A stretch of 14,481 nucleotides of DNA from an uncultured Ruminococcus sp. (GTDB taxonomy: Bacteria; Bacillota; Clostridia; Oscillospirales; Ruminococcaceae): NCBI GenBank assembly GCA_947174965.1, contig CAMWKY010000020.1:1-14481 (forward strand). The letters run 5' to 3'. Below, piece after piece: positions 1 through 7,208 of the stretch. Below the pieces are notes generated by a model. That model saw only the letters and a list, made by a program, of their open reading frames with translations. It made no database searches and was not told the origin of the DNA. Each line of letters starts with the position of its first letter. The first letter of the stretch is position 1. Position numbers and translations under genes: made by a program.

Positions 1-83
1 TAATGTAACGTCAATCAACCAAAAATAACATTTTGGTTATATTTAGTTGCATTTTTGGAAAATGTTTAAAATAGTAGCAACTG
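1..83. other. AT-rich tail beyond the terminator, no gene seen
   Basis: No coding frame is supported here. An 8-base inverted repeat, AACCAAAA at 17-24 and TTTTGGTT at 31-38, encloses a 6-base loop but lacks a U-run, and AGTTGC at 45-50 has its complement GCAACT at 77-82. These could be weak structures or chance in AT-rich sequence. The neighbouring gene to the left lies outside the window. Confidence 0.4.
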
Positions 84-121
84 AAATAAAAAAAGACTGC
101 CGAAACAGTCTTTTTTTATTT
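84..121 (-). terminator. Intrinsic terminator ending the glyS unit
   Basis: Two perfectly complementary 16-base arms, 84-99 and 106-121, enclose a 6-base loop. The arms consist of an inner GACTG/CAGTC core flanked by a long A tract on one side and T tract on the other, so the U-run follows the hairpin whichever strand is read. The arm at 121-106 includes two of the three bases of the SCP2-like gene's stop codon (122-120). Because it is symmetrical it could also stop transcription from the other direction. Confidence 0.88.
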
Positions 122-518
122 ACTTCTTTAGCTGTTTGAGGAGTTCAGCAAATTCAAGAGCTTTGCCAAGGTCGCCATCAATTTTGAGCTTGCCAAGTGT
201 AAATGCAGCAACTGCATCAAGGTCACCGTTTATGAGCTTGATAAGGTTTTTCATCTTCAATGACATAACACAATTTCTGTCGTTGTATTCGTATGGCATG
301 ATTGTAATATTGTGGTCTTTTACCTCAATATAGAAAACACCCGGATTTCTCTGCTGGTCAGGATTGTCAATGTCAGATTTTTCAATATCTATAAGGTTAA
401 ACTGGATTGCAAGAAAATTACAGCCTGAAACATCAATAGCCTGTGCCTTTTCTCTGAGTATATCCAGAAATTCGCTGAACTGAATATCCTCTTTTATAAC
501 ATTTGTTTTTTCTTTCAT
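120..518 (-). CDS. SCP2-like sterol/lipid-transfer domain protein
   Basis: A 132-residue protein resembling the SCP2 sterol-transfer domain. The C-terminal third (MSLKMKNLIKLINGDLDAVAAFTLGKLKIDGDLGKALEFAELL, about residues 85-127) carries the hallmark order of that fold: a segment ending in 'ingdld', then a 'GKLKIDGDLGKAL' strand-turn-helix leading to the end of the domain. In bacteria such domains bind lipophilic ligands, but the ligand here is unknown. There is no signal peptide, so a cytoplasmic protein is expected. An AGAAAGGA site lies 8 bases before the ATG. It follows glyS by 27 bases and is probably co-transcribed with it. Its TAA lies within the terminator that ends the unit. The functional link to glyS, if any, is unknown. 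Confidence 0.82.
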   Translation of the reverse strand: MKEKTNVIKEDIQFSEFLDILREKAQAIDVSGCNFLAIQFNLIDIEKSDIDNPDQQRNPGVFYIEVKDHNITIMPYEYNDRNCVMSLKMKNLIKLINGDLDAVAAFTLGKLKIDGDLGKALEFAELLKQLKK

Positions 519-545
519 GATAAAAGTCCTTTCTGTTAAAAAAAT

Positions 546-1952
546 TTATATAGCAGTCTTTTCTTCAAGGAATGAAACAAGTTCATCAAGTGAAATACGT
601 ATCTGCTCCATTGTATCACGGTCACGGACTGTAACGCAGTTGTCTTTTTCGATAGTATCAAAGTCGATTGTAACGCAATATGGTGTACCGATTTCATCTT
701 GACGGCGGTATCTCTTGCCTATTGTGCCTGTTTCGTCAAAGTCAACCATGAATTTCTTTGAAAGCATCTCATAAACTTCTTCAGCTTTTGGAGTGAGTTT
801 TTTTACAAGCGGAAGTACAGCGCACTTATAAGGTGCAAGAGCAGGGTGAAAGTGCATAACTGTTCTTACGTCTTTCTTTTCGTTGCCGTTCTTGTCAACT
901 GTAACAAGTTCTTCTTCGTCATATGCTTCTGTTACGATTGAGAGGAAAAGACGTTCAACACCAAGTGACGGCTCAATGACATACGGAATATATTTTTCAT
1001 TTGTTTCAGGGTCAAAGTATTCAAGAGACTTTCCGCTTGTGTTGATGTGCTGTGTAAGGTCGTAATCTGTTCGGTCAGCAACTCCCCAGAGTTCACCCCA
1101 GCCAAACGGGAATAAATATTCAAAGTCTGTAGTTGCTTTTGAGTAGAAACAAAGTTCTTCAGGGTCATGGTCACGGAGACGGATATTTTCTTCTTGAAGT
1201 CCAAGAGTAAGGAGGAAATCTTTGCAGAAACTTCTCCAGTAGCTGAACCATTCAAGGTCTGTACCTGGTTTGCAGAAAAATTCAAGTTCCATCTGCTCAA
1301 ATTCACGTACACGGAAAATAAAGTTACCTGGTGTGATTTCATTTCTGAACGACTTGCCGACCTGCGCAACACCAAAAGGAACTTTTTTACGTGTAGTTCT
1401 CTGGATATTCGCAAAGTTTACAAATATACCCTGCGCTGTTTCGGGACGAAGATAGAGTTCAGACTTGCTGTCCTCTGTAACGCCCTGAAACGTCTTGAAC
1501 ATAAGATTGAACTGACGAATATCAGTAAAATTATTCTTTCCGCAGTTCGGGCATACTATACCTTTTTCGTTGATGTAGTCCGTCATCTGCTGATTTGTCC
1601 AGCCTGCAACATTTGTGCCGTCAAAATTTTCAATGAGATTGTCCGCACGGTGACGTGTCTTACATTCTTTGCAGTCCATAAGCGGGTCAGAAAATCCGCC
1701 GATATGACCTGATGCAACCCATGTCTGCGGATTCATAAGGATTGCAGAATCAAGTCCGACATTGTACTTGTTTTCCTGCACGAACTTTTTAAGCCATGTA
1801 TTTTTGATGTTGTTCTTGAGGATAACACCAAGAGGACCATAGTCCCATGTATTAGCAAGTCCGCCATAAATCTCTGAACCGGGATAAACAAATCCCTTTG
1901 ATTTACATAAGTCAACGATTTTGTCCATTACTTTTTCAGTATTTTTTAACAT
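546..1952 (-). CDS. glyS: Glycyl-tRNA synthetase, alpha2 (single-chain) type
   Basis: Class II synthetase that charges tRNA-Gly as a homodimer; in this form one chain does the whole job, unlike the alpha/beta tetramer of many bacteria. The 468 residues match the family. Visible are the N-terminal [14 protein letters not shown] (29-42), two zinc-binding-like pairs CKEC (94-97) and CPNC (134-137), class II motif 2 at FRNEITP (202-208), and motif 3 at EPSLGVERL (327-335). The C-terminal anticodon-binding domain begins around 370 ([12 protein letters not shown]) and includes [16 protein letters not shown] (411-426). Use of the ATG at 1952 is supported by a ribosome-binding site; the ATG at 1961 would add three residues. 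A strong own promoter precedes it, and an SCP2-like gene follows 27 bases after the stop. Confidence 0.96.
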   Translation of the reverse strand: MLKNTEKVMDKIVDLCKSKGFVYPGSEIYGGLANTWDYGPLGVILKNNIKNTWLKKFVQENKYNVGLDSAILMNPQTWVASGHIGGFSDPLMDCKECKTRHRADNLIENFDGTNVAGWTNQQMTDYINEKGIVCPNCGKNNFTDIRQFNLMFKTFQGVTEDSKSELYLRPETAQGIFVNFANIQRTTRKKVPFGVAQVGKSFRNEITPGNFIFRVREFEQMELEFFCKPGTDLEWFSYWRSFCKDFLLTLGLQEENIRLRDHDPEELCFYSKATTDFEYLFPFGWGELWGVADRTDYDLTQHINTSGKSLEYFDPETNEKYIPYVIEPSLGVERLFLSIVTEAYDEEELVTVDKNGNEKKDVRTVMHFHPALAPYKCAVLPLVKKLTPKAEEVYEMLSKKFMVDFDETGTIGKRYRRQDEIGTPYCVTIDFDTIEKDNCVTVRDRDTMEQIRISLDELVSFLEEKTAI

Positions 1953-1961
1953 ATTTAACAT

Positions 1962-1969
1962 ACCTCTTT
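1962..1969 (-). promoter_or_regulatory. Ribosome-binding site that fixes the glyS start
   Basis: The minus strand reads AAAGAGGT, 9 bases before the ATG at 1952-1950 and directly abutting another in-frame ATG at 1961-1959. The spacing favours the inner ATG, giving a 468-residue protein that begins [11 protein letters not shown]. Confidence 0.75.
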
Positions 1970-1989
1970 CAGATATAATTACATATTAT

Positions 1990-2018
1990 ATTTTACAGCA
2001 TATTACAGATTTTGTCAA
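1990..2018 (-). promoter_or_regulatory. Strong vegetative promoter for glyS
   Basis: On the minus strand TTGACA (2018-2013) and TAAAAT (1995-1990) are separated by exactly 17 bases: a perfect -35 and a five-of-six -10 for the housekeeping sigma factor. Transcription should start near 1983, leaving a leader of only about 30 bases. The leader is too short for a T-box. The -35 begins 22 bases after the end of the GNAT frame, and I see no strong terminator between. Confidence 0.85.
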
Positions 2019-2040
2019 GTAAAATTCTGCGGTATCATTT

Positions 2041-2499
2041 TTACAGTTGTTTTTTCATGACATCATAGCATAGATAATCATTGTTTTCTGTTTTTATTAT
2101 GTGATATTCGATTTCCTTGTAGCCTCTTTTGAGGTAAATTGACTTTGCCGAAAGTGAAGCATCAATCAGTATTTCATCATAATATTTTGCAATAGATTTT
2201 TCTGCATAATCAAGTAAAGCTTTGCCATATCCATTGCCCTGATATTTCGGAAGTACAAACAGACGGCAGATTTCATTTTTCCTTATTGTAACTGTACCTG
2301 TTGCCGTTTGTTCTTAATTGCAACATATGAAAACGCAGTTGTTTGAAATATCCTCTTTTATATTCTCATCGCTGTGATGATTAAGAAAAAACGTTACTGC
2401 ACCATTTGGATAATAATGCGGATAAATTTCATTTATTGTAGTATGTGTAATTTCTTTGATTACTTTTAAGTCACATTTTTGTGCTAATCTTATATTCAT
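2041..2499 (-). pseudogene. GNAT-type N-acetyltransferase broken by one in-frame stop
   Basis: A continuous minus-strand frame of 153 codons, starting at an ATG at 2499 and ending at TAA 2043-2041, encodes a GNAT acetyltransferase of usual length but contains one internal TAA at 2316-2314 (codon 62). There is no frameshift: the frame on both sides is intact. The first part (MNIRLAQKCDLKVIKEI...) is the usual GNAT N-terminus. After the stop, TATGTVTI, EICRLFVLPKYQGNGYGKALL (acetyl-CoA loop QGNGYG) and the final KSIYLKRGYKEIEYH...CYDVMKK are typical of motifs A and B. The change most easily explaining it is CAA (Gln) to TAA. The 61-residue first fragment lacks the cofactor site, and the second part has no in-frame start with a good site. 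It could be a recent pseudogene, a sequencing error, or readthrough. Confidence 0.85.
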
Positions 2500-2521
2500 T
2501 TTATCTGTCTTTCTGTAAATA

Positions 2522-3934
2522 TTACTTTATCTTGTTTATCTCTGTTCCCTGTCGTGTTTCCTTTACTTCATAGCCAAGTGCAGTTATTTTGTCTCTGATT
2601 TCATCAGCAAGTGCAAAATTTTTCTCCTTGCGTGCAGACTTTCTCTGTTCGACAAGTTCCATTACTTCAGCAGGTATTTCATCAGCAGGTGCTTCAATGA
2701 TTTTCTTTGCATTACTGATAAGATTAAGTCCGAGAACTTTGTCAAATTCCTCAAAAAGTGCAAGTTTTGTAAAGTTGTTTGCACCTGAATTTAATACATC
2801 ATATATAGTAGTAATTGCATTTGCTGTATTCAAATCATTGTCAAGTGCAGAAGTAAAACTGTTCATAAGCCTGTCGTATTCGTCTTTGTCGAGTGGTTCA
2901 TAGTTATCAGAAATAAGCGGTTTTATTTTTGCAATAAGCTTGTTGTAAGTTGTTTTTGCGTTGTCGAGATTTTCCCACGAGAATACAAGCGATTTTCTGT
3001 AGTGGGATTGCAAGCAGAAAAATCTGTAAACAATCGGGTCAAATCCTTTTTCTTCGAGAAGTGAGACTGTGAGAAATTCTCCGCTTGATTTACTCATCTT
3101 TCCGCTGTTGGTATTGAGATGCAGAACGTGAAACCAATAGTTGCACCATTCATGACCCAGATATGCTTCACTTTGTGCGATTTCATTTGTGTGATGCGGA
3201 AAAGCATTGTCGATTCCTCCGCAGTGAATGTCAAGATATTCACCAAGATTTTTCATGCTGATGCACGAACACTCAATATGCCAGCCCGGATAACCTGTTC
3301 CGAATGGTGAATCCCATTTTAACTCCTGCGCATCAAATTTTGACTTTGTAAACCAGAGTACAAAATCAGTCTTGTTGCGTTTGTTGCTGTCCTCCTCAAC
3401 ACCTTCACGAACTCCGACAGCTAAATCTTCCTCTTTGAAGTCGTTGAATACATAGTATTTGTCAAGTTTTGAGGTATCAAAGTAGATATTTCCACCCGAC
3501 TCATAGGCATAGCCTTTTTCCATGAGTACAGAAATAACCCTGATAAATTCGTCAATGTAGGTTGTTGCAGGTGCTACAACATCAGGAGTTTTTATATTCA
3601 GCTTTGCACAGTCCGCAAAAAAAGCATCTGTATAAAACTTTGCAATCTCCATTACTGTCTTATGCTCACGCTTTGCACCTTTCAGCATCTTGTCATCACC
3701 CGTATCACCGTCGCTTGTGAGGTGTCCAACGTCCGTGATATTCATTACACGCTTTACATCAAGACCCGTGAATCTCAGGTACTTTTCTAAAATATCTTCC
3801 ATTATATAACTTCTCAAGTTGCCTATGTGTGCATAATGGTATACTGTCGGACCGCAGGTATACATACTTACCTTGCCTGTTTCACGTGGAACAAATTCTT
3901 CTTTTTTTCTTGTGAGCGAATTATATATCTGCAT
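2522..3934 (-). CDS. cysS: Cysteinyl-tRNA synthetase
   Basis: Class I synthetase that charges tRNA-Cys. The 470 residues are full length. The zinc site is C27 (YTCGPTVY), C222 (WHIECS), H247 and E251, with the same 25-residue spacing between second and third ligand as in E. coli. HIGN (36-39) is the HIGH signature and KMSKS occurs at 279-283. The C-terminal region (about 400-470) is helical and rich in Lys/Glu, as expected for the anticodon-binding part. An AGAAAGGA site precedes the ATG. The stop lies 22 bases before the broken GNAT gene. No T-box leader is present, since the gene sits directly behind the phosphatase gene; any tRNA-sensing control would have to act on the shared promoter, whose leader is too short for one. 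Confidence 0.96.
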   Translation of the reverse strand: MQIYNSLTRKKEEFVPRETGKVSMYTCGPTVYHYAHIGNLRSYIMEDILEKYLRFTGLDVKRVMNITDVGHLTSDGDTGDDKMLKGAKREHKTVMEIAKFYTDAFFADCAKLNIKTPDVVAPATTYIDEFIRVISVLMEKGYAYESGGNIYFDTSKLDKYYVFNDFKEEDLAVGVREGVEEDSNKRNKTDFVLWFTKSKFDAQELKWDSPFGTGYPGWHIECSCISMKNLGEYLDIHCGGIDNAFPHHTNEIAQSEAYLGHEWCNYWFHVLHLNTNSGKMSKSSGEFLTVSLLEEKGFDPIVYRFFCLQSHYRKSLVFSWENLDNAKTTYNKLIAKIKPLISDNYEPLDKDEYDRLMNSFTSALDNDLNTANAITTIYDVLNSGANNFTKLALFEEFDKVLGLNLISNAKKIIEAPADEIPAEVMELVEQRKSARKEKNFALADEIRDKITALGYEVKETRQGTEINKIK

Positions 3935-3956
3935 ATTATTTTCCTTTCTGATATGT

Positions 3957-4418
3957 TCATATATTATCTTTGTAGTTATTCAGTGCATCAAAAACTTTAT
4001 GATAAACAACCTGATTCGGATAACGTCGGTAATCAGCAAAAATTTCAATGCCTGTACCGTAGAAATGCTGTAAAATTGCCGCCGCACACCCTGCACTTCT
4101 GCTCTGACCGTATTCGCACTGGCACATTATATCCCTGCCATTGTTGTAGGCATCATAGATATACTCTGCCATTTCGTCAACTTCAGGAAAATAGGCATCA
4201 TATGTCAAGCCTTTTTTTGTGAGGTAGCCAATATCAAGGTCATCAAGTTCGCTGTAGAATACATCATCAGCATAATTCCAGTAATCAAGACAGTCATAAT
4301 CACTGTCAATATGCTTGATTTTCGGGTCGTAGAAGCTGATAACGGCAGTATTTTCAGGAAACGTGCCGTCCTGCATCATTTTTTCTGCCTCTGCTCTTGA
4401 ATATACTGATACCTGCAT
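3957..4418 (-). CDS. CX5R phosphatase-like protein (tyrosine/dual-specificity type)
   Basis: A 153-residue protein with CEYGQSRSAG at 101-110, the cysteine-phosphatase loop (CX5R, C101 and R107) of protein tyrosine and dual-specificity phosphatases. It is preceded by a hydrophobic/polar strand (GRDIMCQ), as expected for that fold. An acidic loop (CLDYWNYADD, 43-52) could hold the general acid, but I cannot assign it. A C-terminal DYRRYPNQVVYHKVFDAL helix follows the catalytic loop. The loop has Cys-Gln rather than the common His before the catalytic cysteine. The substrate is unknown and could be a phosphoprotein or a small molecule. A strong GGAGG site lies 8 bases before the ATG, and cysS follows after 22 bases, so the two are probably co-transcribed. 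Confidence 0.85.
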   Translation of the reverse strand: MQVSVYSRAEAEKMMQDGTFPENTAVISFYDPKIKHIDSDYDCLDYWNYADDVFYSELDDLDIGYLTKKGLTYDAYFPEVDEMAEYIYDAYNNGRDIMCQCEYGQSRSAGCAAAILQHFYGTGIEIFADYRRYPNQVVYHKVFDALNNYKDNI

Positions 4419-4450
4419 AAAAAAATCCTCCGTATCTGAAAATAATTCTA

Positions 4451-4459
4451 ATTATACCA
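4451..4459 (-). promoter_or_regulatory. Extended -10 promoter for the phosphatase-cysS unit
   Basis: On the minus strand the sequence is TGGTATAAT: a perfect TATAAT -10 with the TG of an extended -10. No good -35 is visible at the usual spacing, as is common for this promoter class. It lies about 33 bases upstream of the start codon at 4418. The rest of the 125-base gap (4419-4543) holds AT-rich partial inverted repeats but no convincing terminator for cysE. Confidence 0.7.
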
Positions 4460-4543
4460 CATTTTCAGTTGCTTTTCGGATTTTTTCATGCAGATTCTGA
4501 AAAATCTCTGTTTTGTACAAAAAATACAGCAAATTATTGTAGA

Positions 4544-5191
4544 TTATTTTTCAAGTTCTGATATTTTCTTTTTGAGACTGTTAACTTCTGCCTGTAGCTT
4601 GCATAATTCAAGAGAAACGGGGTCGGGGATATGAATCTGGTCAATATCTGATGTGACTTTGCAAACCCTTTTGCCGTTCATTTTTACAACGTGAGCAGGA
4701 ACTCCAACGGCTGTGCAGTTATCGGGGATTGCATTGAGTACAACAGCATTTGCGGCAATCTTGACATTGTTTCCGACTGTAAAAGGTCCAAGCACCTTTG
4801 CACCTGCTCCGACAAGAACATTATTGCCAAGCGTTGGGTGACGTTTGCCCTTGTCTTTACCTGTACCACCGAGAGTAACTCCCTGATATAGCAGACAGTT
4901 GTCACCGATTACAGCAGTCTCACCAATTACAACGCCCATGCCGTGGTCAATGAAAAGTCCTTTGCCGATTGTAGCACCGGGGTGTATTTCAATACCTGTT
5001 TTACTTCTTGCCCATTGTGATATTATTCTTGCTGTAGTGAAATTTTTTCTTTTATAGAACCAGTGTGCAAGTCTGTAACAGCGGATTGCTCTTAATGTCG
5101 GATAGGTCAACAGAATCTCAATAGTATTTCTTGCAGCAGGGTCACGCTCTTTTATAAGCTTTATATCTCGTTTTAGATGATTTAAAAGCAT
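4544..5191 (-). CDS. cysE: Serine O-acetyltransferase
   Basis: Transfers acetyl from acetyl-CoA to serine, giving O-acetylserine for cysteine synthesis in the cytoplasm. The 215 residues are of the short EpsC/CysE type: a small helical N-terminal domain and a left-handed beta-helix of hexapeptide repeats from about 66 to 170 ([39 protein letters not shown]). D17 in ERDPA, D82-H83 in IDHG and H118 in RHPT correspond to conserved active-site residues. The tail (about 193-215, ending KKKISELEK) looks like a short coiled coil and ends in lysine, not the isoleucine used by E. coli CysE to dock into CysK. An AAAGGAG site precedes the ATG. It appears to be the last gene of the long run, with 125 bases before the next. 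Confidence 0.94.
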   Translation of the reverse strand: MLLNHLKRDIKLIKERDPAARNTIEILLTYPTLRAIRCYRLAHWFYKRKNFTTARIISQWARSKTGIEIHPGATIGKGLFIDHGMGVVIGETAVIGDNCLLYQGVTLGGTGKDKGKRHPTLGNNVLVGAGAKVLGPFTVGNNVKIAANAVVLNAIPDNCTAVGVPAHVVKMNGKRVCKVTSDIDQIHIPDPVSLELCKLQAEVNSLKKKISELEK

Positions 5192-5201
5192 AGAAAACTC
5201 C

Positions 5202-5227
5202 TTTAATAAAATCAGTTTTAATAAAAT
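5202..5227. repeat. 11-bp direct repeat spanning the end of the U32-like gene
   Basis: TTTAATAAAAT occurs at 5202-5212 and again at 5217-5227, with a 15-base period. On the minus strand the first copy read supplies the final Phe-Tyr-stop of the U32-like gene, and the second repeats the same bases in frame after that stop. It looks like a small local duplication. It may be chance in AT-rich DNA. Confidence 0.6.
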
Positions 5228-6156
5228 TTCAACGTACCGCTGTTTTCAAGAGCTTTCAGAATCTTGAATCTTGCTTCGTCACGGTATTCAGGCTTTGCCA
5301 TATAATACATATAAGTTTCAAGTATATTCAGATAGCTTGCTGTTCTGCCCTCAATTTTAAACTGCTCAAATCCCATAGGAACGTACTTTTCCCATATATC
5401 ATCAGGAGTTATATGAGTTCTCAGTTTTCTTATATCAAAAGTACCTCTCTGCGCATACGGACAGTTGCCGAAATTGTGCTTGTCGTATATATCAGCATTA
5501 AAGGGCATATTCGGAGCTTTTTTGAGATGCTCATTATATGCTATCATCTGCCTGCCAATTGTTGCATAGTGTTCTTTGCGTAGTTTGCAGTTCGGCTCAC
5601 ATACGGCATTTACAAGAAGTTCGCAGTCTGCTTTTCGTGGAAGTTGTGAAAGTACGTCAAAATTGTTGTTGAAGTCATAATCCACAACAACAATGCTGTA
5701 ATCTTTTTCAAGTTCTGCTTTGAGTGCATCAGGGTCTGTGATGCGTTTGCAGGTTGAACTTGTAAGCTTATATTTCGGATAGTTCTTTCTTATATATTCT
5801 TCAAGAATGGGAGAAACAACTATAGCTTCATTCATGCCATTATTTGCAAGATTCATAACCATATTGCAGAAAGGGTCATCAAGATGCTTTTTTTCAAGTA
5901 CCGGATTTGTGAAAGTGAATCGGAGGGGGATATTTCTGCTGTTGAACTCCTTTATAACTCTCTTGACGTATTCTTTGTCAACAACACCCGGTTGAGGTCT
6001 TCCGCCATTCCAGACGGACGGAGGAAATACGCCATAAAATGACGCAATTTCAACTCCTTCACGGAAATAATGCGGACAGCCCCTAAGAAGTTCTGTAAAT
6101 AGAAGATTTAGCTTGAATCGCCCTGAAAAATCGGGCAGATGAAATCTGACTCTCAT
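5218..6156 (-). CDS. U32-peptidase-like protein, possible iron-sulfur protein
   Basis: A 312-residue cytoplasmic protein whose C-terminal half resembles U32 peptidase-like proteins. The relevant parts are [19 protein letters not shown] (about 179-197), like the conserved cysteine-containing strand of that family, and FEQFKIEGR (263-271), like the usual LKIEGR motif. C178, C186, C190 and C232 could ligate an iron-sulfur cluster, as four cysteines do in U32 relatives such as UbiU and RlhA. That binding and any substrate are inference. The protein lacks an obvious signal peptide. A TAGGAGT site precedes the ATG, 19 bases after hydE, and cysE follows 26 bases downstream. Many U32 proteins are RNA- or quinone-modifying rather than proteases, so the 'peptidase' name should not be taken as function. 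Confidence 0.8.
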   Translation of the reverse strand: MRVRFHLPDFSGRFKLNLLFTELLRGCPHYFREGVEIASFYGVFPPSVWNGGRPQPGVVDKEYVKRVIKEFNSRNIPLRFTFTNPVLEKKHLDDPFCNMVMNLANNGMNEAIVVSPILEEYIRKNYPKYKLTSSTCKRITDPDALKAELEKDYSIVVVDYDFNNNFDVLSQLPRKADCELLVNAVCEPNCKLRKEHYATIGRQMIAYNEHLKKAPNMPFNADIYDKHNFGNCPYAQRGTFDIRKLRTHITPDDIWEKYVPMGFEQFKIEGRTASYLNILETYMYYMAKPEYRDEARFKILKALENSGTLKFY

Positions 6157-6175
6157 AATTTTTTTACTCCTAACT

Positions 6176-7207
6176 CTATATTATGCAGTCGCCTCTTTCT
6201 TTTGCGACAAAATAACCTGCTGATTCTATTTCTTTTTGCAGAATGGAAATGCCCTCAGCCGTTTCACTACCTGAAATCAGCTTATTATTATAAAGCATAT
6301 ACTTTTTTCTTGCATCTTCGGGCGAGATGTTCGGCATTATTACGTTGCACCCTGTCTGAAGTCCGAGAGTTCTGCCGATTGGTGAAATACTGCCGAGTGC
6401 AGTAGTTGCAGGGAGCAGGACTTTCGGAAAAATCAGTCTTAATATACCAAGTAAGCGTAGAGTAAGTTCAAGTGTACCACCTTTTTCGTCCCTGAATGGC
6501 GTATCATTGTGCGGTATAAAAGGACCTATGCCAATCATCTGCGGTTGAAGTTCCTGCATAAAGCGTATATCAGAGATAATATTTTCCGTTGTCTGATAAG
6601 GTGCGCCAACCATGAATCCTGCACCGACCTGATAGCCAAGTTCTTTGAGATTATAAAGGCATTGCTTGCGGTTTTCAAAGCTCATTCCATGAGGGTGCAG
6701 ACGATAATATAACTCTCTGTCGGCTGATTCGTGGCGCAGAAGATACCTGTCTGCCCCTGCTTCTTTCAGTCGCTTGTAACTCTCATACGAACGCTCACCG
6801 AGTGAAAGAGTAATAGCGCAGTCGGGGAAGTTGCTTTTGAGGTCGTGAATCAGCATACATAAATAGTTATCATTGGAAAAAGTAGCATCTTCGCCACCTT
6901 GCAATACAAAAGTACGCAGTCCAAGTTTACGTCCGATTTTTGCACTGTGCATGACAGCATGATAATCAAGTCTGTACCTTTCAGCAGATTTGTTGCTTCG
7001 CCTGATACCGCAGTAATAGCAATCGTTTTTGCAGTAGGACGATATTTCAATAAGTCCACGCAGAAATACATTTTTTCCGTAATACTTCTGTCTCACTTCG
7101 TCTGCATATTCAGCAAGATTTTCAGCAGTATCAGATTCTATAAGCTGTTTAAGTTCGTCATCTGCTAAATCGCCTGTACTATATAATCGTTCAACAAGTT
7201 CATTCAT
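6176..7207 (-). CDS. hydE: [FeFe]-hydrogenase maturation radical SAM protein HydE
   Basis: Radical SAM enzyme that takes part with HydG and HydF in building the two-iron subcluster of [FeFe] hydrogenases. The 343 residues match family length. The radical SAM cluster motif is CKNDCYYC with C59, C63 and C66, inside the HydE-like context GLIEISSYCKNDCYYCGIRR. TLSLGERS (133-140), GADRYLLRHE (151-160), GAGFMVG (195-201) and GIGPFIPHNDTP (226-237) are strongly HydE-like and argue against BioB or PylB. The C-terminal half contains only C287 and C341, so the optional second cluster seen in some HydE proteins is absent. I chose the ATG at 7207; an upstream in-frame TTG at 7219 overlaps nadA and has a poorly spaced site. 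hydF, hydG and a hydrogenase gene are not in the window. Confidence 0.91.
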   Translation of the reverse strand: MNELVERLYSTGDLADDELKQLIESDTAENLAEYADEVRQKYYGKNVFLRGLIEISSYCKNDCYYCGIRRSNKSAERYRLDYHAVMHSAKIGRKLGLRTFVLQGGEDATFSNDNYLCMLIHDLKSNFPDCAITLSLGERSYESYKRLKEAGADRYLLRHESADRELYYRLHPHGMSFENRKQCLYNLKELGYQVGAGFMVGAPYQTTENIISDIRFMQELQPQMIGIGPFIPHNDTPFRDEKGGTLELTLRLLGILRLIFPKVLLPATTALGSISPIGRTLGLQTGCNVIMPNISPEDARKKYMLYNNKLISGSETAEGISILQKEIESAGYFVAKERGDCII

Positions 7208-7208
7208 G

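Noticed and set aside
932..1414. A 160-codon minus-strand frame inside glyS
   Set aside because: Out of frame with the conserved glycyl-tRNA synthetase and without any motif.
1167..1712. A 181-codon plus-strand open frame opposite glyS
   Set aside because: It lies wholly antisense to a clearly identified synthetase, has no ribosome-binding site of note and no recognisable domain. It reflects codon bias of glyS.
4459..4543. Possible terminator after cysE
   Set aside because: Inverted repeats such as GATTTTTCA with TGAAAAAATC are AT-only, bulged and not followed by a U-run, so they do not make a convincing intrinsic terminator.
6176..7207. Biotin synthase or methylornithine synthase (PylB) for the radical SAM gene
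   Set aside because: The long GADRYLLRHE and GIGPFIPHNDTP motifs and the context of the cluster motif match HydE better.
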